Shown here in pieces: positions 26,895 to 34,800 of a DNA stretch of 64,000 nt (the stretch's first letter is position 1; the number at the start of each line of letters is the position of its first letter). The stretch spans positions 43,222 through 107,221 of the forward strand of contig CAJTOI010000009.1 in the NCBI GenBank assembly GCA_910577925.1, in the 5' to 3' direction. The notes under the pieces were generated by a model. That model was not told the DNA's origin and did not search any database. It saw nothing but the letters and a program-made list of their open reading frames with translations. Both the position numbers and the translations under genes were made by a program. This DNA is from an uncultured Roseburia sp. Lineage in GTDB: Bacteria > Bacillota > Clostridia > Lachnospirales > Lachnospiraceae.

Positions 26895-28520
26895 CTACAG
26901 CACCAGCTTCCGGTTGCAGATCTGCCTTATCGCCTCCTTGTGGGACGTGACTATCAGGATGCTTTGCGTCTGCTCTACATACGCTAAAATATTGCGGATG
27001 ACCTGCTCCTCGGTCGCTGCATCCAAACCGTTGGTGGCCTCGTCTAAAATCAGAATCCGCGGCCTGCGGATTAAGACGCGCGCAAGCGCCAGCCGCTGCT
27101 TCTGCCCGCCGGACAGATTTCTTCCCGACTCGCCGATTGCATAGTCCAGTCCGTGCTCCGCCGCAAATGTGTCCATCATCACCAGCTTTAACGCCCGCAT
27201 GATTTCTCCGTCGTCGTAGCCGTCCCCGAGCGCGATGTTCTCCCGCAGGCTCCCCTCGAGTATCACAGGCTCCTGAAACTGTATCTTGATATAGTCAAAA
27301 CGCGCCGCTTCCGGCAGAAGGCTGACGTCCTGCCCGTTGATGCAGACGCTGCCCTGCGTCACCGGATAAAATCCGCAGATCAGCTTTAACAGTGTCGTCT
27401 TCCCTCTGCCGCTTTCCCCCTCAATAAAAATGCGGTCGCCGCCGCGCCAGACTTCATGAATGCCGTGTAAGATCTCACTCGCTCCCTCTTTCCAGCGGAA
27501 ACTGTCAATGTCCATCGCAAGCGTGACGGTCTCGTTTTGGGGAATCCCGCACTCTTTTACTTCCTCGTCCATCAGGTAATCGTAAATGCGGTCCGCCGCG
27601 CCGACAGACACCTGTGTCCCCCGGTAAAAATCCGCCAGATTGTTGAGCGGCTCAATCAGCTTCTGCGTGTAGGTGTAGTACAAAATGATCGCACCGATGG
27701 TTAGGATTCCCCGCTGCATAAAGATTCCGCCGAGCAGTACCATCATCACCGGGAAAATAACCGAGATAAAATTATTCACGCCATAGGATATCACATCTAT
27801 GCGGATCAGGCGCTTTGCCGCCCCAAACAGTTTTTCCCACACATGCGCCCCGAAACGACGGTCAAAAAATGGCTTTTCGTTCAGCGTCTTGATTTCCAGG
27901 ATGGCTTTCACATCCTCCGTGAGGTGCTGGTTGACATCCGCGACGTTCTGCGAATAATTCTTATAGGTGTCGCGCATGGATCTGTTCACACGGTTTACCG
28001 CCGCAAAATAGACGGCGCCCACAAACAGCGCAATCATTCCCATCACCACATTCTGCCAGATTAATACGCCGAGAATGACAATAACCTGCAGGCTGTTTAA
28101 AAAGAGCATCAGGATATTGATTCCCGCCCCCTCCGCAATCATCGTGCCGTCGTTCATAACCGCCGAGACAATCTCTCCGGTCGTGTGCGCGTCATAAAAA
28201 ACCGCTTTTTTCATCAGCAGTTTCCGGTACATTTTGGTCCGCATCTCATTCATCAGCGTATGCCGGAACACATGCCACGTCTGGCTCTGCCAGACGCCCA
28301 CCGCAAGCGCTGCAATGCCGAGCGCAAGAATTTTTAAAAATGTCTCCCGTATAAGTCCCGCATCCGCCCCGCCGGTAATGACATCCACGAAATCCTGTAT
28401 CTGATAAACGAAATAAAGATTCAGCAAAATCGCCGCCGCACTCAAAAAAAACAGCCCGATCTGCCGTTTCCGAAAACCGGAAAACAGCTTCACCAGCTCG
28501 GAGTATTTTGTCGTGTTCAT
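26895..28520 (-). CDS. ABC transporter, fused permease and ATP-binding domains
   Basis: The 541-residue half-transporter of the exporter class has about six N-terminal helices (residues 1-300) and then an ATPase domain. It shows Walker A EGESGRGKTT, signature NLSGGQKQRLALAR, Walker B ILILDEATNGLD and the switch TSHKE (SHK where SHR or THR is usual). It would act as a homodimer or with an unidentified partner, since no second half-transporter is adjacent. Substrate is unknown; the divergent AT-rich island with a peptide gene lies upstream, so peptide export is conceivable but unproven. Confidence 0.9.
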   Translation of the reverse strand: MNTTKYSELVKLFSGFRKRQIGLFFLSAAAILLNLYFVYQIQDFVDVITGGADAGLIRETFLKILALGIAALAVGVWQSQTWHVFRHTLMNEMRTKMYRKLLMKKAVFYDAHTTGEIVSAVMNDGTMIAEGAGINILMLFLNSLQVIVILGVLIWQNVVMGMIALFVGAVYFAAVNRVNRSMRDTYKNYSQNVADVNQHLTEDVKAILEIKTLNEKPFFDRRFGAHVWEKLFGAAKRLIRIDVISYGVNNFISVIFPVMMVLLGGIFMQRGILTIGAIILYYTYTQKLIEPLNNLADFYRGTQVSVGAADRIYDYLMDEEVKECGIPQNETVTLAMDIDSFRWKEGASEILHGIHEVWRGGDRIFIEGESGRGKTTLLKLICGFYPVTQGSVCINGQDVSLLPEAARFDYIKIQFQEPVILEGSLRENIALGDGYDDGEIMRALKLVMMDTFAAEHGLDYAIGESGRNLSGGQKQRLALARVLIRRPRILILDEATNGLDAATEEQVIRNILAYVEQTQSILIVTSHKEAIRQICNRKLVL

Positions 28521-28586
28521 AAGTGTCTGTATCCTCTCTGTCTTTATAAATTAACGCTGCAACTTATTCATAGGCATCACCGACAC

Positions 28587-28721
28587 TTACTTTTTACCGT
28601 CATCTCCGCCGGTCAACATCTGTATCTGTATCATATTTCCTATCATTTCTACATAATCTTGCACGTTGGTAATATTATATCTTTTTGTAAATTCATTTGC
28701 AATAATGTTTATATCATTAAA
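28587..28721 (-). pseudogene. Possible remnant of a small gene in the AT-rich gap
   Basis: On the minus strand a 44-codon frame with coding-like composition lies between TAG (28722-28724) and TAA (28587-28589). It reads through NITNVQDYVEMIGNMIQIQM to GGDDGKK. It has no plausible start codon with a ribosome binding site except an internal ATG, so it looks like the 3' end of a lost gene. The remainder of the 265-base gap is AT-rich and shows nothing else. Confidence 0.3.
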
Positions 28722-28785
28722 CTACCGCAAAACAATTTCATTTGTACTAAGTTATCCGCAAGTTAATCCGTTTGTATTATAATTT

Positions 28786-30105
28786 TTATAAAAACTTTTT
28801 TATAAAAGTTCTTATCGTTCTCATTGTGCAGACAATCCCCGGCGAAAAATATGAAATATAAATACTTCCTCCGTTTTTTCTGCACTTATACAATTCAAAC
28901 CAGCTTCCGTTGTCAAATACCGCAGCTATACTCTGTAAAAATTCCCTGTTTAAATTTTGCAGCCATACATTTTCAACCTTTCCGATAAAGGTTCCGTCTT
29001 TTATTACAAGCGCCTTTTTTACATGCAGATATATCCTGTTGTTTTCTCTTTTTGCCTCATCGCTTTCTATGATATAAAACCCATACTTTATGTTGCTGAT
29101 ACACTCCTCCATTTCATCTACACCATTTTCCACAACTAAATTCCTCATTCTTATCTGCTGCATATTATTATCGATACTGCTTCTGCAAAAACCGGACAAC
29201 TGATATTCTTCTCCTTTATGATGCATTTCTTTGTCTGACATAACACCCTGAAAAACGCCTCTTTTAATAATTGGCAATGGCTTTGCCAGCGTCATTTCCT
29301 CATCAAAAATAATTCCTGTTTCGATTCCGCTCCAACCGGGATAGTCTGTAATAGATAGCTGCTGATTACTCACCTTATCCCCGATTTTAACATCTTCATT
29401 CCTCATGCTTTCGTACACATCCGCCTCTGCCAAATGTCCGATGCTTTCATGAAACAGCTGTCCCGCAACTCTCGGTAAAGCTACGCATTCTACTTCCATA
29501 TCCACATCACAGTCCCGGTTTACATCAATTTTTTTAAACCGCTCCCACTTTTTATAATTTTTGATTTTTTCCCGTATCTCAGAAATAAATTCCTGTTCCT
29601 GCGGCATTTCAGTGTAAACGAAAGGTCCGAAATTTACTTTCTTATAATCAATCTCCATAATGACAGATTGAAATCCACGTATCTCTACGATTCCATTGCC
29701 AAATATAATGTCCTCTTCATAAGATTCATACAACAGATCAAAGTCAATATCCTTCACTTTCTTTTTTATCTTTTTTATAAAACTGCAGACTTGTTTTTTT
29801 GAAAGATATTTCTTCCCGCCGCAAAATTCTATCTTTTTTTCTGTAGTTTCTATCTCTCTTATTCCGCTTATCCATTCCGCAATCTGCTGAATGTCAACCG
29901 GATCATCCAATCGATAAGTAAAAAAGACTCCGTTTTTATTTATATAAAAATCAGCTGCATTTTCAGTCATACTGTATTGATCATTCTCTGATTCATCGTC
30001 CGCCGATAATTCAAAAATAGATTTTTTGTATATCTTCACATAATCCTTGTCGTTTAATAACCTGCACAATTGCTGCAGCTCTTTTCTCATATTTTCTTCC
30101 ATCAT
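28786..30105 (-). CDS. TldD/PmbA-family metallopeptidase-like protein
   Basis: The 439-residue protein carries the TldD-type HExxxH motif in GQLFHESIGHLAEAD (His219, Glu220, His224), where zinc and the catalytic glutamate would sit. Downstream family blocks follow (CRSSIDNNMQQIRMRNLVVENG and GKVENVWLQ). TldD normally pairs with the inactive TldE to degrade or mature small peptides such as microcin B17 and the PQQ precursor; no TldE gene is present here. The gene is much more AT-rich than the flanks, indicating horizontal acquisition. It is divergent from a 60-residue secreted-peptide gene across a palindromic region, suggesting that the peptide could be its substrate. ATG 30090 is an alternative start. 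Confidence 0.7.
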   Translation of the reverse strand: MMEENMRKELQQLCRLLNDKDYVKIYKKSIFELSADDESENDQYSMTENAADFYINKNGVFFTYRLDDPVDIQQIAEWISGIREIETTEKKIEFCGGKKYLSKKQVCSFIKKIKKKVKDIDFDLLYESYEEDIIFGNGIVEIRGFQSVIMEIDYKKVNFGPFVYTEMPQEQEFISEIREKIKNYKKWERFKKIDVNRDCDVDMEVECVALPRVAGQLFHESIGHLAEADVYESMRNEDVKIGDKVSNQQLSITDYPGWSGIETGIIFDEEMTLAKPLPIIKRGVFQGVMSDKEMHHKGEEYQLSGFCRSSIDNNMQQIRMRNLVVENGVDEMEECISNIKYGFYIIESDEAKRENNRIYLHVKKALVIKDGTFIGKVENVWLQNLNREFLQSIAAVFDNGSWFELYKCRKNGGSIYISYFSPGIVCTMRTIRTFIKKFL

Positions 30106-30182
30106 ATCTGCTTCGCTTCTCTCTACGCGTCTATTGCCATCTGTCTTTTCATGTTAAAGCGCATTGTATCAGTCAAAAATAA

Positions 30183-30236
30183 AAAAACTTATACCAAAAC
30201 CGGAGAAAAAATTATCCGCTTTTGGTATAAGTTTTT
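30183..30236. promoter_or_regulatory. Long palindrome in the divergent promoter region of the peptide island
   Basis: Perfect 17-base arms AAAAACTTATACCAAAA (30183-30199) and TTTTGGTATAAGTTTTT (30220-30236) flank 20 bases that contain an inner CGGA/TCCG stem. T-rich flanks on both strands also make it terminator-like, but its position between two divergent starts suits an operator or regulatory hairpin. A TATGAT-like -10 for the peptide gene follows at about 30250. Confidence 0.6.
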
Positions 30237-30288
30237 AATTTATTTTGTAGTATGATTTTTAAAACAGTCAAACACACAGGAGGTATTT

Positions 30289-30471
30289 ATGAAACAATTG
30301 CCAAAGAAAACCGCTATGCTGTTATTAACCGGATTACTTCTCGCTCAGACTACTTGCTATGCAGACAATACACCGGGCAATCCTATCGTCTGTTCTGCTG
30401 AAGATGACGGTGATACCGTTAGCCCCTACACTGCATTTGGTGACTCTTCGGAACTTGTGTTGATATCTTAA
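30289..30471 (+). CDS. 60-residue secreted peptide precursor, unknown function
   Basis: A very strong site (AGGAGG, six bases ahead) precedes ATG 30289. The product has a basic start (MKQLPKKT), a hydrophobic core (AMLLLTGLLLAQTTCY) and a likely signal-peptidase site at CYA-DN. This would release about 35 residues that are acidic, with one cysteine and the tail SPYTAFGDSSELVLIS. It is not recognised. The gene ends four bases before the convergent regulator gene ends and diverges from the TldD-like gene. Possible roles are a signalling peptide for the TPR-type regulator, a substrate of the TldD-like protease, or a truncated secreted protein; sequence alone does not decide. Confidence 0.55.
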   Translation: MKQLPKKTAMLLLTGLLLAQTTCYADNTPGNPIVCSAEDDGDTVSPYTAFGDSSELVLIS

Positions 30472-30475
30472 ATAT

Positions 30476-32293
30476 TTATATATCAACCTCTTCTCCGTAC
30501 CATTTCTTATATCCTTCCCGCATGCTTTTCATCAGCTTATCTTTTTTCATTAATTTCAAAAGCTGATAAGACTGTTGATAGCATGCCTTGCTCTGCGATC
30601 TGTCCCCTGTTATTCTGTCCATCGTGTATCTTTTTTCCTGCAGCATAAATCCCAGCGTGTTTGCTTTTTTGCATCTCAGTTCAAATAGAATGGAGCGGTC
30701 ACACCACACAATTGCTTCTTCCAGTTGATCTGTTTCTTCATAGTCTATTGCAAGATGGTGATATAAAAGTGCCATTTCCTCATAATGGTACTTCAAATCC
30801 ACTCTGCTGTTTTTATAGCCTTCCAGCATCTTCTCCAGCAGTTCTATCGCCTTTTTCTTCTCTCCCATCCCATCGTAACATCTTGCAATATAGTTTATAA
30901 TAAGGTTTTCCGTCCTGCAGAGAACAATCCCCGGCAGCTGTTCCGGTCCCACATTTTGTCGTGTGATACGAAATGCCTGCCAGCAGCGCTCTATTGCCTC
31001 CTCGGCCGCTATCCGTCCAAACTCCTTATCATACATTGTGTCCATGTACCTGATATATTGCAGATTTTCCTTCCATTCGAGTGACAGCTGCATTTTCAAT
31101 GACCGATATATCCGTTCTGCCTCTGTCACATGCCGTCTGCTGTTTTTCTTTGTAATATCCCTTTCCAAATCCAGCAGTGCAAAATCGTCCACGACAAGGC
31201 GTGTCGTGCAGATATCCCGGTCTATCTGCAGATATTCCTTCATTTTCCGGAAGGTTCCCGGCTTTGGCTTATATTTTCCGCACTCAATCCGCGAGACCGT
31301 CTTTTGGTCGATTTCCAGCGCATCCGCGATCTTTTCCTGCGACTCCCCCGTCAGTCTCCGCTCCTGCCCGAACAGCTCTGATACCAGATAGATTTCCCGC
31401 TGCCTGTAGTTTTTCCACAGCGTGATTTTATCTTCTTCCCACGGCTCGCCGTACTCCTCATACAGACTGCGCAATGCGTCCCGCTGCCTCTGCCACTCCG
31501 CCTGCGCTTTTCTGTCCTTCTTCCCTGTCAGCCGCACAATGCGGTCCAAAAACTGCGGCAGGTGAAGCAGCATGCAATTCGCTGCCAGTACACGTTCTCC
31601 CTGCAAGGCGTACCAGAGCGCCTCCCCGCCGTCCTGCTCCATAAGTACCGTTCCAAACAGCCATGCCGCTTTATTGTAGAGATTCGCACGCACTTCCTCA
31701 TCCCGGCATACCTGCTCAATATACGCGAGCATCTGTCTGCCCTCCGTGCGGATAAATGCAGCGCCCCTGTCGTCAGCGGCTTCTAACAGCATCAGCGCCA
31801 GAATCAGTTCGCCCTCCCCGAGCACACAGGCTTCCAGCCGATGCAGATCAAATCCCGGTACGGTCTGCGCGAGCGCCTCTTCCAGCAGTTTTTCCGCCGC
31901 CCTGCGATTGTCCCTCAGATCTGACTCAATTACGGCCCGCATCTGGCAGATATACTGTCTGTGGAGCGGCTCGCCCGCCTGCGGCGTGCTCTCGTAATAA
32001 TCCAGCGCCCGCGCTGCCTCCTCCTCGTTTTTCTGCTCCAGAAACAGTTCGATCCGCTCCCGCAGATAACAGATTTCATGGGCCGGCTCGTCATACAGAA
32101 ATTCCGTCTTATTGACGGATTTCCCGAGGCGCTCGATCAGACGTTCCAGCACAAAAAAATCAGGCAGACGCTCGCCGCTTTCCAGCCGCTGCAGCGCCGC
32201 TGTGGAACAGACTCCAGCCGCCATCTTCTGCAGGCTGATATTTGCTTTGGTGCGTTCATAACGTATCATTCTTCCGATCTCTGTCCTGTTCAT
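30476..32293 (-). CDS. Transcriptional regulator with two XRE-type HTH domains and TPR-like repeats
   Basis: The 605-residue protein has an N-terminal HTH (residues about 4-60; IGRMIRYERTKANISLQKMA and STAALQRLESGERLP). A helical region follows, then a second HTH near residues 315-365 (LTGESQEKIADALEIDQKTVSRIECGKYKPKPGT, read in two parts), and a C-terminal block of TPR-like helices (ARCYDGMGEKKKAIELLEKM, LAIDYEETDQLEEAIVW). The architecture recalls peptide-responsive RRNPP-type regulators, though two HTH domains in one chain is unusual. Its stop lies four bases from the stop of the convergent peptide gene, the usual arrangement for a receptor and its peptide. Its base composition is closer to the surrounding chromosome than that of the TldD-like gene. 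Confidence 0.75.
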   Translation of the reverse strand: MNRTEIGRMIRYERTKANISLQKMAAGVCSTAALQRLESGERLPDFFVLERLIERLGKSVNKTEFLYDEPAHEICYLRERIELFLEQKNEEEAARALDYYESTPQAGEPLHRQYICQMRAVIESDLRDNRRAAEKLLEEALAQTVPGFDLHRLEACVLGEGELILALMLLEAADDRGAAFIRTEGRQMLAYIEQVCRDEEVRANLYNKAAWLFGTVLMEQDGGEALWYALQGERVLAANCMLLHLPQFLDRIVRLTGKKDRKAQAEWQRQRDALRSLYEEYGEPWEEDKITLWKNYRQREIYLVSELFGQERRLTGESQEKIADALEIDQKTVSRIECGKYKPKPGTFRKMKEYLQIDRDICTTRLVVDDFALLDLERDITKKNSRRHVTEAERIYRSLKMQLSLEWKENLQYIRYMDTMYDKEFGRIAAEEAIERCWQAFRITRQNVGPEQLPGIVLCRTENLIINYIARCYDGMGEKKKAIELLEKMLEGYKNSRVDLKYHYEEMALLYHHLAIDYEETDQLEEAIVWCDRSILFELRCKKANTLGFMLQEKRYTMDRITGDRSQSKACYQQSYQLLKLMKKDKLMKSMREGYKKWYGEEVDI

Positions 32294-32363
32294 TACACCT
32301 TCTCCATCTTGTAAAAGCAGTCCGGCGGGAAACGCGGTCCTCTTTGGTCTGTCTCAAAATCCG

Positions 32364-32861
32364 TCACCGCGTCACGATTTTTTGTATGCGTCTCGTGACC
32401 ATCGCGCCGAGCACACCGATTGCAATGCCCGACAAACTTCCCGCCAGAAGCAGCACCGGCAGATAATAAACGAGGCTTGCCGTATGCAGCACCCAGATTG
32501 CCATGAGAATCTGTCCGATATTGTGAAACACACCGCCCAGCACGCTCACGCCGGTCAGAGCCAGCAATTTTGCGCGCTTCGCAAGGACCATAACCGCAAA
32601 GCTCAACACACCGCCCGCAAGGCTGTAGAGCATGCTCGCCATACTGCCGAACGTAAAGCCGACCAGCACAATCCGAATCACGGACAGAAGAAATGCGTCT
32701 CTCTCATTCAGGGTGTAGAGCGCCACGATGATCACAAGATTCGCAAGCCCCAGTTTCGCACCCGGCACGCCGAAATTGACCGGAATTAAAAATTCCACAT
32801 AAGAAAATACAAACGCCAAAGCGATCAACAGTCCCAGATATGCAATTTTTCTTGTATTCAT
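32364..32861 (-). CDS. Gx transporter family protein (heptaprenyl diphosphate synthase component I-like)
   Basis: The 165-residue membrane protein with about five helices matches the Gx transporter / Hpre_diP_synt_I family: RKIAYLGLLIALAFVFSYVE, the NFGVPGAKLGLANLV block and GGVFHNIGQILMAIWVL. In Clostridia it typically follows the NusG_II and ApbE genes, as here. The name as a prenyl synthase subunit is historical; a role in membrane transport or redox assembly is more likely. Confidence 0.85.
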   Translation of the reverse strand: MNTRKIAYLGLLIALAFVFSYVEFLIPVNFGVPGAKLGLANLVIIVALYTLNERDAFLLSVIRIVLVGFTFGSMASMLYSLAGGVLSFAVMVLAKRAKLLALTGVSVLGGVFHNIGQILMAIWVLHTASLVYYLPVLLLAGSLSGIAIGVLGAMVTRRIQKIVTR

Positions 32862-32876
32862 TCCATTTTTCCGCCT

Positions 32877-33263
32877 TTAATTTGTCACGGAATCCACGTC
32901 GGATTCCTCTCCGTTTTCAATTTCCACCACTACCTCATTGGGCAGACAGACAATTGTTTCCCCCTGCCTGCTTACTGCGCGGTGATTCACGCAGATTCCG
33001 TCGGGACAGGATGCCTCTGTGACATCCGCCCTGCCGTCCTTTATCACCAGTGTATTATAAGCCCCGTCCGGCAGCTCTATCTTTTCCGTGACATCTTCAT
33101 CCAGCGGAAAGCGCCCGTATTCGACATCTTCTATCGTGACAACCGCCAACGGGTCTTTTGTATTTATTTGCTGATAAATTCTTATTCCGAAATATGACGC
33201 AGCCGCCAGTGCAATGATAACCGCAATCAATACGATATCATTTTTCCTCGCTTTCTTTTCCAT
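32877..33263 (-). CDS. NusG domain II-containing membrane-anchored protein
   Basis: The 128-residue protein has a basic start (MEKKARKND), one transmembrane helix (IVLIAVIIALAAASYFGI) and an extracytoplasmic NusG_II-type beta domain containing CPDGICVNHRAVSRQGETIVCLPNEVVVE. The two cysteines that flank the loop are typical. ATG 33263 with GGGGG ahead is chosen over an upstream ATG that lies inside the apbE gene. These proteins occur beside ApbE and Gx transporters in extracytoplasmic flavin/redox clusters. Confidence 0.85.
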   Translation of the reverse strand: MEKKARKNDIVLIAVIIALAAASYFGIRIYQQINTKDPLAVVTIEDVEYGRFPLDEDVTEKIELPDGAYNTLVIKDGRADVTEASCPDGICVNHRAVSRQGETIVCLPNEVVVEIENGEESDVDSVTN

Positions 33264-33295
33264 CCGATTCCCCCACATACCGTTCTTTTCCGTTC

Positions 33296-34351
33296 TTATT
33301 CCACCACATACGCTTCGAAATTTTCCGAATACCGCATACTTTTGTCCTCCATGATCCACATGGCTTCCACACCGTCCAGTGCGTTCACAAATGCAAGGCC
33401 CTCCTCATACGGCATATTATATACCGATGTGGACAATGCATCCGCCACCCCGGAATCTTTCGCAATGATGGAAACAGAGAGGAAATAATCTGCCGGCATC
33501 TGCGTATCCGGGTCGATAATATGGCAGTATCGCTCGCCGTCTACAATATAATACCGCTGATAGTTTCCGCTCGTCACCACGCTGGCATCCGCCACATCCA
33601 CCTTCCTGACATAAGCCTCCTCACTGTCAAGATCCGGGTTCTGAATGCCGAGTCTCCACTTCGTCCCGTCGAGCCGCTCTCCCACCGCACAGACATTTCC
33701 GCCGACACTTAAGAGCACATGCTCCATTCCGATCTCTTTTGCGTACTCCGCAACACGCTGTACCGCATATCCCTTGCCGACGCTTCCCACATCCAGAGAC
33801 ATTTCCGGATCACTCAGATAAACCGTAGACGCCTCCTCGTCAATGATGATTTTCGTAATATCCGTATGTTCGGCGGCCACGCGAAGGTCCTCCGCCGGCG
33901 GCAGCTTCGCATCCGCCGGATTTTCATTTCCCGCCTCTCTGTAATCGTGCCAGATCGAAAGCACACTTCCCATGGCGATATTTACCTGCCCGTTTGTGTC
34001 CGCATATATCTTTTTGCAAAATAGCAGCAGACGGATAATCTCCGGATCGACCCGAACCGGGGCAATCCCCGCATTGTCATTGATTGTCTTGATATTATTG
34101 ATCCCCTCGTAATCGTGATAAATATCATAGAGTTCATTATAATAGACAAGTTTTTCTTTCAGCTGTTCGATCTGCTCCGTAAACGCCGCCTGACTCATTC
34201 CATACCCGATAATATCCGTTTTGGTGTCAAATACATCCAGAAATGTCGCCGTATAGCGCGTCTGTTCCTTCGACCCGTCATACCGCAGCGCAAGCGCGCC
34301 GAGCAGTATCGCTGCAGCCGCAAGGATTCCCGCTTTCTTTCCTCGATTCAT
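33296..34351 (-). CDS. apbE: FAD:protein FMN transferase, ApbE family
   Basis: The 351-residue enzyme attaches FMN to threonine or serine of target proteins outside the cytoplasm. It has an N-terminal membrane anchor (AGILAAAAILLGALALRY), DVFDTKTDIIGYG, the core LDVGSVGKGYAVQRV flavin-binding block, SVGGNVCAVG and the metal-site segment DADALSTSVYNM-like (VADALSTSVYNMPYEEG). ATG 34351 is preferred because homologues start with this anchor. No obvious FMN-binding target protein is in the window; the membrane partners NusG_II and Gx transporter follow at once. Confidence 0.9.
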   Translation of the reverse strand: MNRGKKAGILAAAAILLGALALRYDGSKEQTRYTATFLDVFDTKTDIIGYGMSQAAFTEQIEQLKEKLVYYNELYDIYHDYEGINNIKTINDNAGIAPVRVDPEIIRLLLFCKKIYADTNGQVNIAMGSVLSIWHDYREAGNENPADAKLPPAEDLRVAAEHTDITKIIIDEEASTVYLSDPEMSLDVGSVGKGYAVQRVAEYAKEIGMEHVLLSVGGNVCAVGERLDGTKWRLGIQNPDLDSEEAYVRKVDVADASVVTSGNYQRYYIVDGERYCHIIDPDTQMPADYFLSVSIIAKDSGVADALSTSVYNMPYEEGLAFVNALDGVEAMWIMEDKSMRYSENFEAYVVE

Positions 34352-34456
34352 ACTCTTTTTCCTCAAAAATGTCTGTGATATTTTTATGCCCCGTAAAGGC
34401 TGCCGCACTTGGGGCCGCGTCCACTGAGTGATTCGTGCGCAGCTCCTTTTCTATGC

Positions 34457-34493
34457 AAAAATAACTGCCAGACCTCGAAAGAATCCGGCAGTT
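34457..34493 (-). terminator. Terminator-like hairpin in the leader of apbE
   Basis: On the minus strand AACTGCC and GGCAGTT (34463-34469 and 34487-34493) pair and are followed by ATTTTTG. It lies about 110 bases upstream of apbE, so it could be an attenuator or a remnant terminator. The surrounding gap (34352-34800) otherwise shows no gene, only AT-rich sequence and the terminator at 34733-34751. Confidence 0.4.
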
Positions 34494-34732
34494 GGTGTAA
34501 AATTAATGTATGACCAAACACATTAAACTTACAGAAAAATTATAGCTTAAACCAGAGCGGATATCAATTAAAACTTCCGCTAAATCTTGAAACGATCATT
34601 CATTCCCGATGAAAAGTGTCTGATTTTTGAGGCTTCAAAACAAAGCTTTCAGCCATTGGGAATGGCTTGTTAAAGTATGCCCTTTTATAAAAGCATCCGG
34701 GCTTTTTCAGAAACTTTGCTGTCAAAAAAGCA

Positions 34733-34751
34733 AAAAGGAAGCTGCCGCTTC
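34733..34751 (-). terminator. Terminator of the rhamnose operon
   Basis: On the minus strand GAAGC-GGCA-GCTTC (34738-34751) is followed by CTTTTTGCTTTTTT, about 50 bases after the stop of the propanediol oxidoreductase gene. Confidence 0.6.
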
Positions 34752-34800
34752 ACGATTTTTCAACCGTTAAAGCCACAGCCCCTTTTTTATCCCGTTGTTC

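Noticed and set aside
28786..30471. A complete RiPP gene cluster with TldD/TldE
   Set aside because: No TldE, cyclodehydratase, radical SAM enzyme or dedicated peptide exporter was found, so only a candidate peptide system is reported.
34414..34427. A partial match (GTCCACTGAG) to the palindromic repeat family
   Set aside because: Only one arm fragment matches and no partner arm is nearby, so it is not counted as a copy.
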